In this document: in pieces, positions 12,890-23,625 of the stretch
How the letters are laid out: each line of letters opens with the position of its first letter
Position numbering within the stretch: the first letter of the stretch is position 1
DNA from: Physella acuta
Lineage: Eukaryota; Mollusca; Gastropoda; Physidae
Direction: 5' to 3'
Assembly (NCBI RefSeq): GCF_028476545.1
Contig: NW_026731579.1
Location: 372,001 to 436,000, forward strand
DNA: 64,000 nucleotides
Position numbers and translations under genes: made by a program
Notes under the pieces: generated by a model
Told to the model about the DNA's origin: nothing
Databases searched by the model: none
The model's input: only the letters and a program-made list of their open reading frames with translations

Positions 12890-12965
12890 GACAGTCGATA
12901 CAGCGTGGACTTGGTCAGTACACGTTGGACAGTCGATACAGCGTGGACTTGGTCAGTACACGGAG
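12890..12965. repeat. Two-copy 38-bp tandem duplication
   Basis: Two nearly identical units containing GGACAGTCGATACAGCGTGG followed by ACTTGGTCAGTACACG. Confidence 0.85.
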
Positions 12966-13343
12966 ACAAACGCTTCAATTGTCATAGGAAAATGGTTTCT
13001 ATTTGTATAACTTTAGATCGCACATTTTTCTGAAAGCTTTTCGCACCTCCCATGAAACTAGTGATCGCCTCCCCCGGGGAAGCTTGCTTCTAAGTGAACT
13101 AACTTTAAAAACACAGGAATACCAAACCAATTTTTGTAATAGTCGACTCACGAGGCCACCAGATAGACCTGGATTTGTGCCCACCCAATTTTTGCTATAC
13201 AAGTTCTGGTAAAGACACTGAAACATTGAGTAGAGAATAATTTCTTACAAGTCTAATCTATTAACGCCGAACAGCTTACGGCATAAGTAAAAAAAATTGA
13301 AATAACTTATAGCTGCGCTTAAAAGATTGTCGTAGCTAATAGC
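12966..13343. other. Single-copy spacer, nothing recognised
   Basis: Unique sequence. Open frames on both strands at about 13000-13220 are mirror images of the same low-information stretch and show no domain. Confidence 0.4.
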
Positions 13344-13612
13344 TGTAATTGTGGAATTTACATGGCTTATGGCTACGTTTGTGGAATTTACATGGCTTAT
13401 GGCTACGTTTGTGGACTTTACATGGCTTATAGCTACGTTTGTGGACTTTACATGGCTTATAGCTACGTTTGTGGACTTTACATGGCTTATAGCTACGTTT
13501 GTGGACTTTACATGGCTTATAGCTACGTTTGTGGACTTTACATGGCTTATAGCTACGTTTGTGGAATTTGCATGGCTTAAAGCTACGTTTGTGGAATTAA
13601 CATGGCTTATCG
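13344..13612. repeat. 30-bp minisatellite, about 9 units
   Basis: The unit ends CATGGCTTATAGCTACGTTT. The period is exact over 13351-13590. As 30 is a multiple of three, frames are open on both strands (for example SHVKSTNVAI on the minus strand); rejected as coding. Confidence 0.96.
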
Positions 13613-13987
13613 TGTTGGTCAAGTGGGGGTGTACTTCTCCTACGAGCGTCTGTCCGGCACCAAATGACGTCATAGAGATGAAGACGTCTTTGATCAAGGC
13701 GGTCAGAAATTCCAGTTCGATGCCAATTTAATGCCCCCTGGTGTCGTCGCTCCCAGCAGCCCTCGGTCCGCCCGGAGTCGGGTGACTCGCTGACTGACAG
13801 AAATGACGCGTGCGCCGTTCGAGTTGCAGACCGCTTCATCTATTTGGCGCCGCGATTTATCAAGTTTTATTTTTGTCGCACTTGAGGTTTTTCCCACGCT
13901 TCCCAGCCGTATCAGCTTATTTGGGTACCGGGCATAGAGCTGATTAACTCGAGATCAAGTTGATGTCAGCACTTTAACTCCACACAT
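13613..13987. other. GC-richer single-copy stretch
   Basis: More CpG-rich than its neighbours (for example GGCGCCGCGATTTATC near 13846), with a TGACGTCAT CRE-like site at 13666-13674. No gene is recognised; it could be a regulatory element, but only the base composition suggests it. Confidence 0.3.
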
Positions 13988-14010
13988 ACACATATATATA
14001 TATATATATG
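13988..14010. repeat. Short (TA)n microsatellite
   Basis: ACATACACA followed by about 10 TA units. Confidence 0.85.
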
Positions 14011-14089
14011 CTTACAACTTAGCAATGTACCTCATCTTATAATGTTTTTAATCTAATATTAACAACATTCATGGTACTCTTCAGACAGA

Positions 14090-15522
14090 ATCTTGTCACA
14101 ATCCCCACGTCACACACAGCCCTGTCCCCATTGAAGAGTCACAATCCTGCGTCACACATAGCCCTGTCCCCATTGAAGAGTCACAATATGGCGTCACAGA
14201 CAGCCCTGTCCCCATTGAAGAGTCACAATCCCGCGTCACAGACAGCCCTGTCCCCATTGAAGAGTCACAATCCCGCGTCACACACAGCACTGTCCCCATT
14301 GAAGAGTCACAATCTCGCGTCACACACAGCCCTGTCCCCATTGAAGAGTCACAATCCCCGCGTCACACACAGCCCTGTCCCCATTGAAGAGTCACAATCC
14401 CCGCGTCACACACAGCCCTGTCCCCATTGAAGAGTCACAATCCCGCGTCACAGACAGCCCTGTCCCCATTGAAGAGTCACAATCCTGCGTCACAGGCGTC
14501 ACAGACAGCCCTGTCCCCATTGAAGAGTCACAATCCTGCGTCACAGGCGTCACAGACAGCCCTGTCCCCATTGAAGAGTCACAATCCCGCGTCACAGACA
14601 GCCCTGTCCCCATTGAAGAGTCACAATCCCGCGTCACACACAGCACTGTCCCCATTGAAGAGTCACAATCTCGCGTCACACACAGCCCTGTCCCCATTGA
14701 AGAGTCACAATCCCCGCGTCACACACAGCCCTGTCCCCATTGAAGAGTCACAATCCCCGCGTCACAGACAGCCCTGTCCCCATTGAAGAGTCACAATCCC
14801 GCGTCACTGACAGCCCTGTCCCCATTGAAGAGTCACAATCCCCGCGTCACACACAGCCCTGTCCCCATTGAAGAGTCACAATCCCCGCGTCACACACAGC
14901 CCTGTCCCCATTGAAGAGTCACAACCCCGCGTCACAGACAGCCCTGTCCCCATTGAAGAGTCACAATCCTGCGTCACAGGCGTCACAGACAGCCCTGTCC
15001 CCATTGAAGAGTCACAATCCTGCGTCACAGGCGTCACAGACAGCCCTGTCCCCATTGAAGAGTCACAATCCCGCGTCACAGACAGCCCTGTCCCCATTGA
15101 AGAGTCACAATCCCGCGTCACACACGGCCCTGTGCTCATTAAGAGTCACAATCCCCGCGTCACAGACAGCCCTGTCCCCATTGAAGAGTCACAATCCCCG
15201 CGTCACACACAGCCCTGTCCCCATTGAAGAGTCACAATCCCGCGTCACACACAGCCCTGTCCCCATTGAAGAGTCACAATATGGCGTCACAGACAGCCCT
15301 GTCCCCATTGAAGAGTCACAATCCCGCGTCACACACAGCCCTGTCCCCATTGAAGAGTCACAATATGGCGTCACAGACAGCCCTGTCCCCATTGAAGAGT
15401 CACAATCCCCGCGTCACAGACAGCCCTGTCCCCATTGAAGAGTCACAATCCCACGTCACACACAGCCCTGTCCCCATTGAAGAGTCACAATCCCCGCGTC
15501 ACAGACAGCCCTGTCCCCATGA
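14090..15522. repeat. 42/43-bp minisatellite with higher-order blocks
   Basis: About 33 units containing GTCCCCATTGAAGAGTCACA followed by a variable hinge (CCCGCGTCACACACAG, CCTGCGTCACAGGCGTCACAG, ATGGCGTCACAGACAG). A rare double-hinge variant occurs at 14484 and 14535 and again at 14968 and 15019, exactly 484 bp later, showing that a multi-unit block was copied. Alternating 42- and 43-bp units keep several frames open for short stretches; all are rejected as genes. Confidence 0.96.
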
Positions 15523-15744
15523 AACCCGGGTTGACCTCTAGCCCCTAGGTCAGACGGTGAGTGCTGGCTTCACGTCACCAACCTATTGATAAATGTGTCA
15601 CGTGATTCCCGTGGATTTACTTGTCACAAACTTCTGGCTCCTGCCCTGCCTAACTGAGACAACCCCCCCCCCCCCCCACCCCCTCATACTACACTCTCTT
15701 ATTAATAATCCACAACTCACTCCCAGAAAACGCGAATATCCCCG
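15523..15744. other. Spacer with a C15-C20 run
   Basis: Unique sequence with a poly(C) tract near 15664-15678. Nothing else is recognised. Confidence 0.4.
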
Positions 15745-16090
15745 CTAATCGTCAGCTTTGGTATTATTTCACTGTAACAGAACAGTCTAACCTAATCGTG
15801 AGCTTTCATATTGTCTCAATATAACAGAACAGTCTAAACCAGGGGTCGGCAACCTGCGGCTCGCGAGCCGCATGCGGCTTTTTTTATATCAAGATGCGGC
15901 TCTCCAGCTCCTTGAACAAATACTAATAATCTTAATAAAAAAATAAAATATTTGAAATAAAAAAATGTTAGTGGCTCTTTAAAACCAGGGAAATTTTGAA
16001 CATTGTAACTTTTGGCTCTTCCGCTTCGAAAGGTTGCCGACCCCTGGTCTAAACTAATCGTAAGCTTTGATATTGTTTCATTTTTTGCAC
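15745..16090. repeat. 47-bp repeat, three units, split by a MITE
   Basis: Units begin CTAATCGT and contain AGCTTT and ATATTGT at 15745, 15792 and again after the MITE at 16054. The second and third units are interrupted by the MITE at 15840, so the array existed before the insertion or grew around it. Confidence 0.85.
15840..16046. mobile_element. hAT-type MITE, CAGGGGTCGGCAACC ends
   Basis: A 207-bp element starting CAGGGGTCGGCAACCTGCGG and ending GGTTGCCGACCCCTG, an inverted repeat of 15 bp. The duplication GTCTAAAC is perfect at 15832-15839 and 16047-16054, giving the 8-bp size expected of hAT. The interior is AT-rich with GCGGCTC and TGGCTCTT blocks near the ends. There is no transposase. 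Ends of this kind are widespread in animal hAT families. Confidence 0.94.
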
Positions 16091-17023
16091 GATTTACCCC
16101 CCCCCCCCCTCCCCTCCCTCCCCTAACACGGTCCATATCGCCCCAGCTAATTTCGTGAATGGCATCAACTAGGTGGAATGACTTCCGTTTTGGGGTCCCT
16201 ATTCTAAAGCCCGGCGAACAATTCGGTCTGGTGTAACGAACAAATAGAGACCAATTAACAAGTCGACTGAGGAAGTCTCGCGGGACTTGGACGAGACGAG
16301 AGGGGACGAGATTATTTGTCTTCTGCTGGATACTTCCCACACAAAACTCCTGGACAAAACTTGCCAAACGGACCAACACTTTCTCATTCCGGCGCTAAAC
16401 CCGGGCAAAGAAATGGAATGTTTCCATTTATTCATTACAATCACTCCTACGCCAGTGGACGGTGTAAAGATAAAAAAGCAGCACCCGGACCCCAAAACGG
16501 TGTGAAGGGAATTTGTAGCCATGAAATTAGTTAACGAGCACAGAGCAGGAGTTAGCGTGGATTTAGTTTGGGAAGGAGCGCTAGAACGCTAGCGTGAAGT
16601 CTCTTCTCGAAAACAATTCCATCAGGAGAAAAGCTTTAGAAAACACTTTGTTTTTGTTTTTAAATTGTTTTTACCATTTTTGGAATATCTTTATTACGCA
16701 GTATATAAATATGTTTTTTTTTTCTAAATAGAAAAATCTTTTGGTCTTTAGTTTTTAAAGTTAAATTTCCACCGACAAAAAGAAAATTCTTTCGATAGAC
16801 GGACAAGGATAACGTTTTAACGAGATCATATGTAACGTGAATTTCAAATTAATTAATTTTAGATCGCTTAAAAATACGTTTTTATTTTTAACCGTACATC
16901 GATTACAAATAAAACAAAATGAGATAAGCCAGTGAGGTAGTTGATAGCAGCAGAGATAAACACGTGAGATAGGAAAGATGAGAAATTTCACATTTTACAA
17001 TGTAGTACCAAACTACCAGCTAT
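16091..17023. other. Single-copy stretch with an open frame, not recognised
   Basis: A poly(C) tract (16098-16118) is followed by about 400 bp of balanced composition. The plus frame 16287-16505 (LDETRGDEIICLLLD...) looks less repetitive than most in the window, but it has no recognisable domain and no good splice signals, and the minus strand is open over the same stretch. The rest (16600-17020) is AT-rich. Confidence 0.3.
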
Positions 17024-17206
17024 GGTATGGTGTGATCGGATGGTAGAGCCCACGACTGTCAACCCGAAAGTCTCGAGTTCGGATCTCGAGATTGGAGTCC
17101 GTGGGACGTTACTGAGTTCACCGAGTTGACGTTAGAAAACTAAGGCGGTTGATCATAGTGCTGAAATAGATTAACTCTACTTCATCTGCTCTATGTATTG
17201 TTACAT
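17024..17206 (+). mobile_element. tRNA-derived SINE, copy 1
   Basis: A tRNA-like head with an A-box-like GGATGGTAGAGC (17038-17049) and a B-box-like GAGTTCGGATCTCGA is followed by a body with TGAGTTCACCGAGTTGACG, GATCATAGTGCTGA and a tail CTCTACTTCATCTGC. The body and tail match the copies at 27741 and 35524. The body, with its STGAGTCCACCCAGCT-like core, resembles the shared region of invertebrate SINEs; the family name (possibly MetaSINE-like) is my inference. No clear target duplication was seen. Confidence 0.8.
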
Positions 17207-17516
17207 CGAGGTGCAGTGTAGAACTAGTTAGTATCAAAGGAGATGTTCCAAGTTACTGAATTGCAAACTTTAACTAGAATAGCCTGAACTAAATTTTAAC
17301 CAAAGTAGTGACAAGCATATAGATCTATAAAACACAATGAAAAATTACACTACATTAAAACGATTGGATGCAAAAGTTAAATATAACGTTTAAAATTTAA
17401 ACTTGATTAAAAATTGTATAAGATCTATGTGATCCTATTTCAATCTGAAAACTTTAATACAGTAATTTTGATGGCATGTCATGTTTAAATTGCCCAGAGG
17501 AAATGAAAAGTTAAAG
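17207..17516. other. AT-rich single-copy spacer
   Basis: Nothing recognised. Confidence 0.4.
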
Positions 17517-18092
17517 TCACTGTTCGACGTGATCCCCTGTATTTTAGTCACTGTTCGACGTGATCCCCTGTATTTTAGTCACTGTTCGACGTGATCCCCT
17601 GTATTTTAGTCACTGTTCGACGTGATCCCCTTATTTTAGTCACTGTTTGACGTGATCTCCTGTATTTTAGTCGACGTGATCCCCTGTATTTTCGTCACTG
17701 TTTGACGTGATTCCCTGTATTTTAGTCACTGTATGACGTGATCCCCTGTATTTTAGTCACTGTTTGACGTGATCCCCTGTATTTTAGTCGCTGTTTGACG
17801 TGATCCCCTGTATTTTAGTCGCTGTTGGACGTGATCCCCTGTATTTTAGTCACTGTTTGACGTGATCCCCTGTATTTTAGTCACTGTTTGACGTGATCCC
17901 CTGTATTTTAGTCAGTGTTTGACGTGATCCCCTGTATTTTAGTCACATTTTGACGTGATCCCCTGTATTTTAGTCACTGTTTGACGTGATCCCCTGTATT
18001 TTAGTCACCTTTTGACGTGATCCTCTGTATTTTAGTCACCTTTTGACGTGATCCCCTGTATTTTAGTCACTGTTTGACGTGATCCCCTGTAT
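17517..18092. repeat. 31-bp minisatellite, about 18 units
   Basis: The unit contains TTTGACGTGATCCCCTGTAT and TTTAGTCACTG. One unit near 17670 lacks the CACTGTT segment. The first units read TTCGACG and later ones TTTGACG, so the two halves of the array have drifted apart. Confidence 0.96.
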
Positions 18093-18873
18093 CTGACTCG
18101 ACTCTCCGCTATTTTACTCAACATTGTCGATCCTTTTTATTTCTGCCGTTGGGATTTAAACAAACCAAGGAAACACAACACAAACACAACACAACACAAA
18201 CACGACACAAACACAACACTACGCCTGTAATGGCTCCATGTGTTTACTGTTAAACTCAATATTCTTCAGTCTGTAAACAAAACACTAGTTTGGTAAACAA
18301 AACTCCATTTTTGTTTGTTGTTTTAACGTTAAATACACCCCCACCCCTTTTCACGTGTCTGAATAAATACTCGCTTTATTATTTTTAAGCATTGAGTATG
18401 TGGATTATATTGAGACACTTGGCAATTAATTAAAATAGAAATTGTGTTCTAGTCTAGGCAAGTTTTGAATTTTTTGTGCAAAGGTAAAAACGTTTGAGAG
18501 CAAGAGGTCAAGATTTGTATCTAAACTAACATTCGCTATTTCCAGATGCGATCCGTGCACCTACAGTATACAGACATTTATAAATTGCTAGTTTATAAAT
18601 GATTACCTTCAGTACAAATTAGTTTATCAATGGTTTCCCCTTTTAGCTGCAGTATAAAATAGTTTATTAAAAAAAATTACCTTTTTTAGCTTCAGTAGAC
18701 AATAGTTTCCATAATCCAAATTAAGAATGTATCAAGTTCTCGTCGCCATAGCAACGTGTAAACACAACTAACTAAAAAATCTCAAAGTTGCGTCACAAAA
18801 TAAAAACTGTATCAAGATGACGTCATGTAGTTGAATGGATAACCGGTCAGTGACGTATCGATGTCAACTGTTA
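18093..18873. other. Spacer with AACACAACAC microsatellite
   Basis: A CAACACAAACACAACAC simple repeat lies at 18167-18223. The remainder is AT-rich and unrecognised. Confidence 0.45.
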
Positions 18874-19085
18874 GGACAGCTAGAGGAGCCACTAGAGGAG
18901 CCACTAGAGGAGCCACTAGAGGAGCCACTAGAGGAGCCACTAGAGGAGCCACTAGAGGAGCCACTAGAGGAGCCACTAGAGGAGCCTCATCCGAGCCGCT
19001 GGACGAGCCGCTGGACGAGCCGCTGGACGAGCCGCTGGACGAGCCGCTGGACGAGCCACTAGACGAGCCACTAGACGAGCCACTG
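18874..19085. repeat. Two adjoining 12-bp minisatellites
   Basis: Units GAGGAGCCACTA (about 9) pass directly into GACGAGCCGCTG (about 8). The two 12-mers share the GAnGAGCCrCTr skeleton, so the second is a diverged and re-expanded form of the first. Frames are open in all registers (for example EPLE, SGSS); rejected as genes. Confidence 0.95.
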
Positions 19086-19295
19086 GGCCCTGAGTACCGT
19101 ACGACCGCCGATCTGTTGGTGTTGTGCCTTCTGCTGGGGGCCAAACATTCACACTAAAGGGCAGACAACTGTTCACAGCTTGCTGAGGAATGGGGACAAG
19201 TTCGATAACTCATGCTCATGCTTGCTGCCCCTGCCAAACACATACAAGGTATGTTGACGGGAGAGTTACGTCACACACTCTTGGGTCTCGTGGAG
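19086..19295. other. Short single-copy spacer
   Basis: Unique sequence joining two arrays; nothing recognised. Confidence 0.4.
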
Positions 19296-20295
19296 CGTGA
19301 GGGAGGGGACGGTTACACTCGAATTTTTGTTGGCGAGGGAGGGAGGGGAGGGGACGGTTACACTAGAATTTTTGTTGGCGAGGGAGGGAGGGGAGGGGAC
19401 GGTTACACTCGAATTTTTGTTGGCGAGGGATGGGGGAGGGGGAGGGGAGGGGACGGTTACACTCGAATTTTTGTTGGCGAGGGAGGGGGAGGGGAGGGGA
19501 CGGTTACACTCGATTTTTTGTTGGCGAGGGATGGGGGAGGGGGAGGGGAGGGGACGGTTACACTCGAATTTTTGTTGGCGAGGGAGGGGGAGGGGAGGGG
19601 ACGGTTACACTCGATTTTTTGTTGGCGAGGGAAGGAGTGGGGGGGGGGGGGGGACGGTTACACTCGATTTTTTGTTGGCGAGGGAGGGGGAGGGGACGGT
19701 TACACTCGATTTTTTGTTGGCGAGGGATGGGGGGGGGGAGGGGACGGTTACACTCGATTTTTTGTTGGCGAGGGATGGGGGGGGGGGAGGGGACGGTTAC
19801 ACTCGATTTTTTGTTGGCGAGGGAGGGGGAGGGGAGGGGACGGTTACACTCGATTTTTTGTTGGCGAGGGAGGGGGAGGGGAGGGGACGGTTACACTCGA
19901 TTTTTTGTTGGCGAGGGAGGGGGAGGGGAGGGGACGGTTACACTCGATTTTTTGTTGGCGAGGGATGGGGGGGGGGAGGGGACGGTTACACCCGATTTTT
20001 TGTTGGCGAGGGAGGGGGAGGGGACGGTTACACTCGATTTTTTGTTGGCGAGGGATGGGGGGGGGGGAGGGGACGGTTACACTCGATTTTTTGTTGGCGA
20101 GGGATGGGGGGGGGGAGGGGACGGTTACACTCGATTTTTTGTTGGCGAGGGAGGGGGAGGGGACGGTTACACTCGATTTTTTGTTGGCGAGGGAGTGGAG
20201 GGGACAGTTACACCCGATTTTTCGTTGGCGAGGGATGGGGGGGGGGGGGAGGGGACGGTTACACTCGAATTTTTGATTGCGAGGGAGGGTGGAGG
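19296..20295. repeat. G-rich minisatellite of about 36-53 bp, about 22 units
   Basis: Each unit has a constant part, GACGGTTACACTCGATTTTT then TGTTGGCGAGGGA, and a variable G-rich part (GGGGGAGGGGAGGGG or T followed by G9-G13). The first units carry CGAATTTTTG and later ones CGATTTTTTG. Length varies mainly in the G tract. The plus strand matches the G-quadruplex pattern in every unit. Three plus-strand frames are open for 290-350 codons only because stops are absent from the unit. Confidence 0.96.
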
Positions 20296-22044
20296 GGGTA
20301 TGTGATAAGAGAGGGGTAGTTATCACTCAGGGTTGTTGGTTAGCATTTCTAGGAGAGGAGGGGGGCAAACAAAAAAAAATGCGTTGTTTATGTTTGAATG
20401 TAAAAGCTTGTTTGAAATCTCCACTTTCTTGAGAGCAGAGAAAAAAAAATAACAATGACGTCATCATAAGTCGCCATTTTTGAGTGGGTGTGACTTGAGT
20501 TTCAGACGGATCCAAAAGGTTTGGGTTCAAATCCAGTAGATCTATTCAACATTAAACCAAACACTGAAACAACTTTAAAAACGTTTATAATAATACGTCT
20601 TTAAATGCACTGAAAATAGAATATTGTAAAGCTACTAGATTGAGAAGGTATTTGAGTTTTAAAAACATTCAGAACCATGTTTTGAAGGCGGATAATTTTA
20701 ATGAAGCTGCCACTCACGTGACAATTATCTGCCCCTTAGTCAGTGATTGGCTGTCAGGTATGAAAACATCCTGAATCCAGCTCACCTCACTGATCCGATA
20801 AATATAGCTACTAATTAATCCCATTATCTCCCATTTCGTTATTAAGATATTAGTATTCAAATTAATTTTTAATAACTAATTTAGTTTTTTTTAAAACTTA
20901 AAATTATATATTCCATTGTAGTTATGAGAGTAGAATACATCTGTAAAGTTTGAAAGAAATCGCTTCCTTAGAAGTAGGTCAAAATTAAGTTAGAAAGATC
21001 CGCCACAGTCCGCAAACAAACAAACAAAACAGACAATGTGAATCAAATAAAAAGGGTTTCCAATGTGGGCTCAACACAAGGACCCGATAACACCAAAGTT
21101 TAGCCAGCGATGAAGGATGTCTTTGTGTTTATACATTAAAGCTTTCACGGCATCAACAAAGTATTTAACGCATTTTATGGAATCCACAAAGTATTTAACC
21201 TATTTTGTGGCATCAACAAATCATATAACGAATTCGGTGAACTGGATAACACCTTTACTCACCAACTCAACTGTTTTTTAAATTATTGGCTAACACTGTA
21301 GTTTAGCCTGCCACAAACCAATCACTCGCCACATAAAACCACTAAACGGCTACCGTGGCAGACGGTGCGCTTTTTATAACGAAGGAATTTTCTTCCTCGT
21401 TTTATTTTTTACCAATGCTTTATCAAACACACAATGCTCTCATTTTACCAGTAATATGTTGATCTTGACGTTTTTATTCAAGTTTTACCAAAGACAAATA
21501 TTATTCAAACAGCAGTTCGAGAGTTCTGTTTCTAGATCTAGATACATCACGCAGAACAGTTTTTATTGGACAAAAAGTTTGAGATAAAACGGTATGTTTA
21601 GTTTCCTTTTATTCAGGTAGTGCTTGATCATTAAGGCATGTAACTTTTGAATACAAAGACATGTTTTTATGCCGTTCACAAATAGTGTAAATAAAGCAAC
21701 AAAACCTCGTATGTGCACCAGACTACACCGCCCCTTTGATCTACCACCTCAGTCATGAGCTCTCCTTATCTACCAGTACACAACCTGTTGCATCCTTAGA
21801 AGTAGTATTCGAGGTCAGAGTTCATAGAGTTCATTACATGTCTCTGCCCTAACCCTAACCTGAACAACATACTTGAACTTAGATGACCCGCTAAAAATAA
21901 ATAAATAAATTAAAAAATCGCAAAAATATTCGGGATATTCCAATAACAGCGTCCTTTGGCTGTAGTTCCAGAATAAAATGATAGGATTAAGGTTATTGTA
22001 ACCGTAGATTATGATTAGGACTTTGTACGATGTCGCTGTAAGGT
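20296..22044. other. 1.7 kb AT-rich single-copy stretch
   Basis: No gene is recognised. At 20505-20545 a fragment with GGGTTCAAATCCAG resembles a B box, but there is no A box. At 21130-21235 three loose units contain GGCATCAACAAAGTATTTAAC. Clusters of TAATTA and ATTAAT lie near 20810-20900. Confidence 0.35.
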
Positions 22045-22370
22045 AGATTAGGAACTGGAGGGCAATACTTATAGTGAGCAGATTATTCTAGAGTACAATA
22101 CTTTAAGTGAGTAGATTTTTTAGAGAATAATATTCTTAGTGCGCAGATTATTCTAGAGACGGATAATTTGAGTGAGTAGAACAATACTTAGAGTAAGTAG
22201 ATTATTCTAGACAACAATACTTTTTAGTGAGAATATTCTAGAGAACAATACTTTGAAAAAGTAGATTATTCTAGAGAACAATACTTTGAGTAAGTAGATT
22301 ATTCTAGAGAACAACAATTTTAGTGAGCAGATTATTCCAGAGAACAATAGTTTTAGTGAGTAGGTTACGT
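22045..22370. repeat. About 31-bp degenerate minisatellite, 9-10 units
   Basis: Units contain GATTATTCTAGAGAACAATA and CTTTGAGTAAGTA, with many indels. Confidence 0.88.
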
Positions 22371-23312
22371 GAGTTGTCTTTGATTCTGTTCCCCAACCAA
22401 ACTCTTGAATGTGCCGACAGAATTAAGTGACAACAAACAAACCTGCATAAAACTGGCTTATGGTTTAAGCTTTGCACCACAGAATAGATTAACACGCTAA
22501 GTTAAAAAAATTCAAAATACCGGTGTGAATTTTTTTAACAGACCCATCGTGGGTTACTGAAAATATTATTTTAAAGTATAGCTTCACGATCGTCATTTCA
22601 TGAAATGTTAGGTTTTTTTTTTTAAATTAGAATATTTTTTGGGTCAGTTCACCCCAGGCCATAACAACGACCTTGACCTTTCTCCACGGCTGGTTGAGGT
22701 CACCTGTCCGTGACGTGTTTGTTTAGACAGGTACTGCCAGCTACCCACCTATCGTCTGCGCTCATCTCCAAGTTTTCAAAATAAACTTACTCAAATATTT
22801 CTCCCCGTGTGTCGCTGTTCAGCCAGTCAGAGGGCCAAACCGCTGTTTATTTTAAAAACATTTTAGCCGTTAAATTCATGCATTCTTTGTGTCGTTGAAA
22901 ACAGAAACGAAATTTGAACGTTTTGTGGAAAACCCAGCGCGGCGTACCCCGAGGTCATGAAGGTCACTGAGGTCACGTGAAATTTAACTCACACACATAG
23001 CACTACGTCAGACCTCACCGGGTTTTTAAAATCTAATTTCATTAATTAGGGTTAAAGATGATCTACGTTAATTAATTAAATTTTTAAAAGTATGTTTTTT
23101 TTCATGACCGACTTAGTTAATTACTAATTTAATTAGATTGATTGATGGTTTTAATTATTGTAGTGTAGAATGTGGTCCCTTCAGTACACGCTCGCTTGTT
23201 ATTATCATTAGTGCTTTTTGGTACACAAGAAATTAATTACAGTATTCAGTAACGGACATCTAATGAGTTGGTGCCATGCTGATATTAGAAAAATAGTAGA
23301 GGCGCAGCATCA
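22371..23312. other. Single-copy stretch, possible regulatory DNA
   Basis: Dense in TAATTA-type homeodomain cores at 23040-23150 and in TGACCTT/CACGTGA sites at 22670-22985. No gene is recognised. The motif density is only suggestive, because such words are common in AT-rich DNA. Confidence 0.25.
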
Positions 23313-23625
23313 CAGCACCAGACAGCTAGGGCACCAGACAGCTAGGGCACCAGACAGCTAGGGCACCAGACAGTTATGGCACCAGACAGCTAGGGCACCA
23401 GACAGCTAGGGCACCAGACAGCTAGGGCACCAGACAGCTAGGGCACCAGACAGCTAGGGCACCAGACAGCTAGGGCACCAGACAGCTAGGGCACCAGACA
23501 GCTAGGGCACCAGACAGCTAGGGCACCAGACAGCTAGGGCACCAGACAGCTAGGGCACCAGACAATCAGGGCACCAGATAGCTGGGGCACCAGACAGCTA
23601 GGGCACCAGACAACCAGGGCACTAG
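23313..23625. repeat. 17-bp minisatellite, about 18 units
   Basis: The unit is GCACCAGACAGCTAGGG, nearly perfect over most of the array, with divergent units at the right edge (GACAATCAGGG, GATAGCTGGG). Confidence 0.96.

Noticed and set aside
14071-15541. Family of about 120-codon proteins with SPVPIEESQ and ALSPLKSHN repeats
   Set aside because: The same array is read in different frames; 42/43-bp alternation breaks every frame.
16236-16506. Coding exon on the plus strand (LDETRGDEIICLLLD...)
   Set aside because: Composition is plausible, but the only donor-like site is weak, the minus strand is equally open and no domain is recognised.
17024-17110. Stand-alone tRNA gene
   Set aside because: A- and B-box words are present, but the acceptor and anticodon stems do not pair, and the sequence continues into a SINE body.
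19212-20326. Three overlapping plus frames of 290-350 codons and a minus frame
   Set aside because: They are produced by the G-rich 36-53-bp array; unit length changes are not multiples of three, and all frames look equally open.
20500-20545. tRNA or SINE fragment with GGGTTCAAATCCAG
   Set aside because: Only a B-box-like word; no A box, body or tail. The same applies at 29585-29625.
21846-21862. Telomere-like CCCTAACCCTAACC
   Set aside because: Only two units; no array, so chance.
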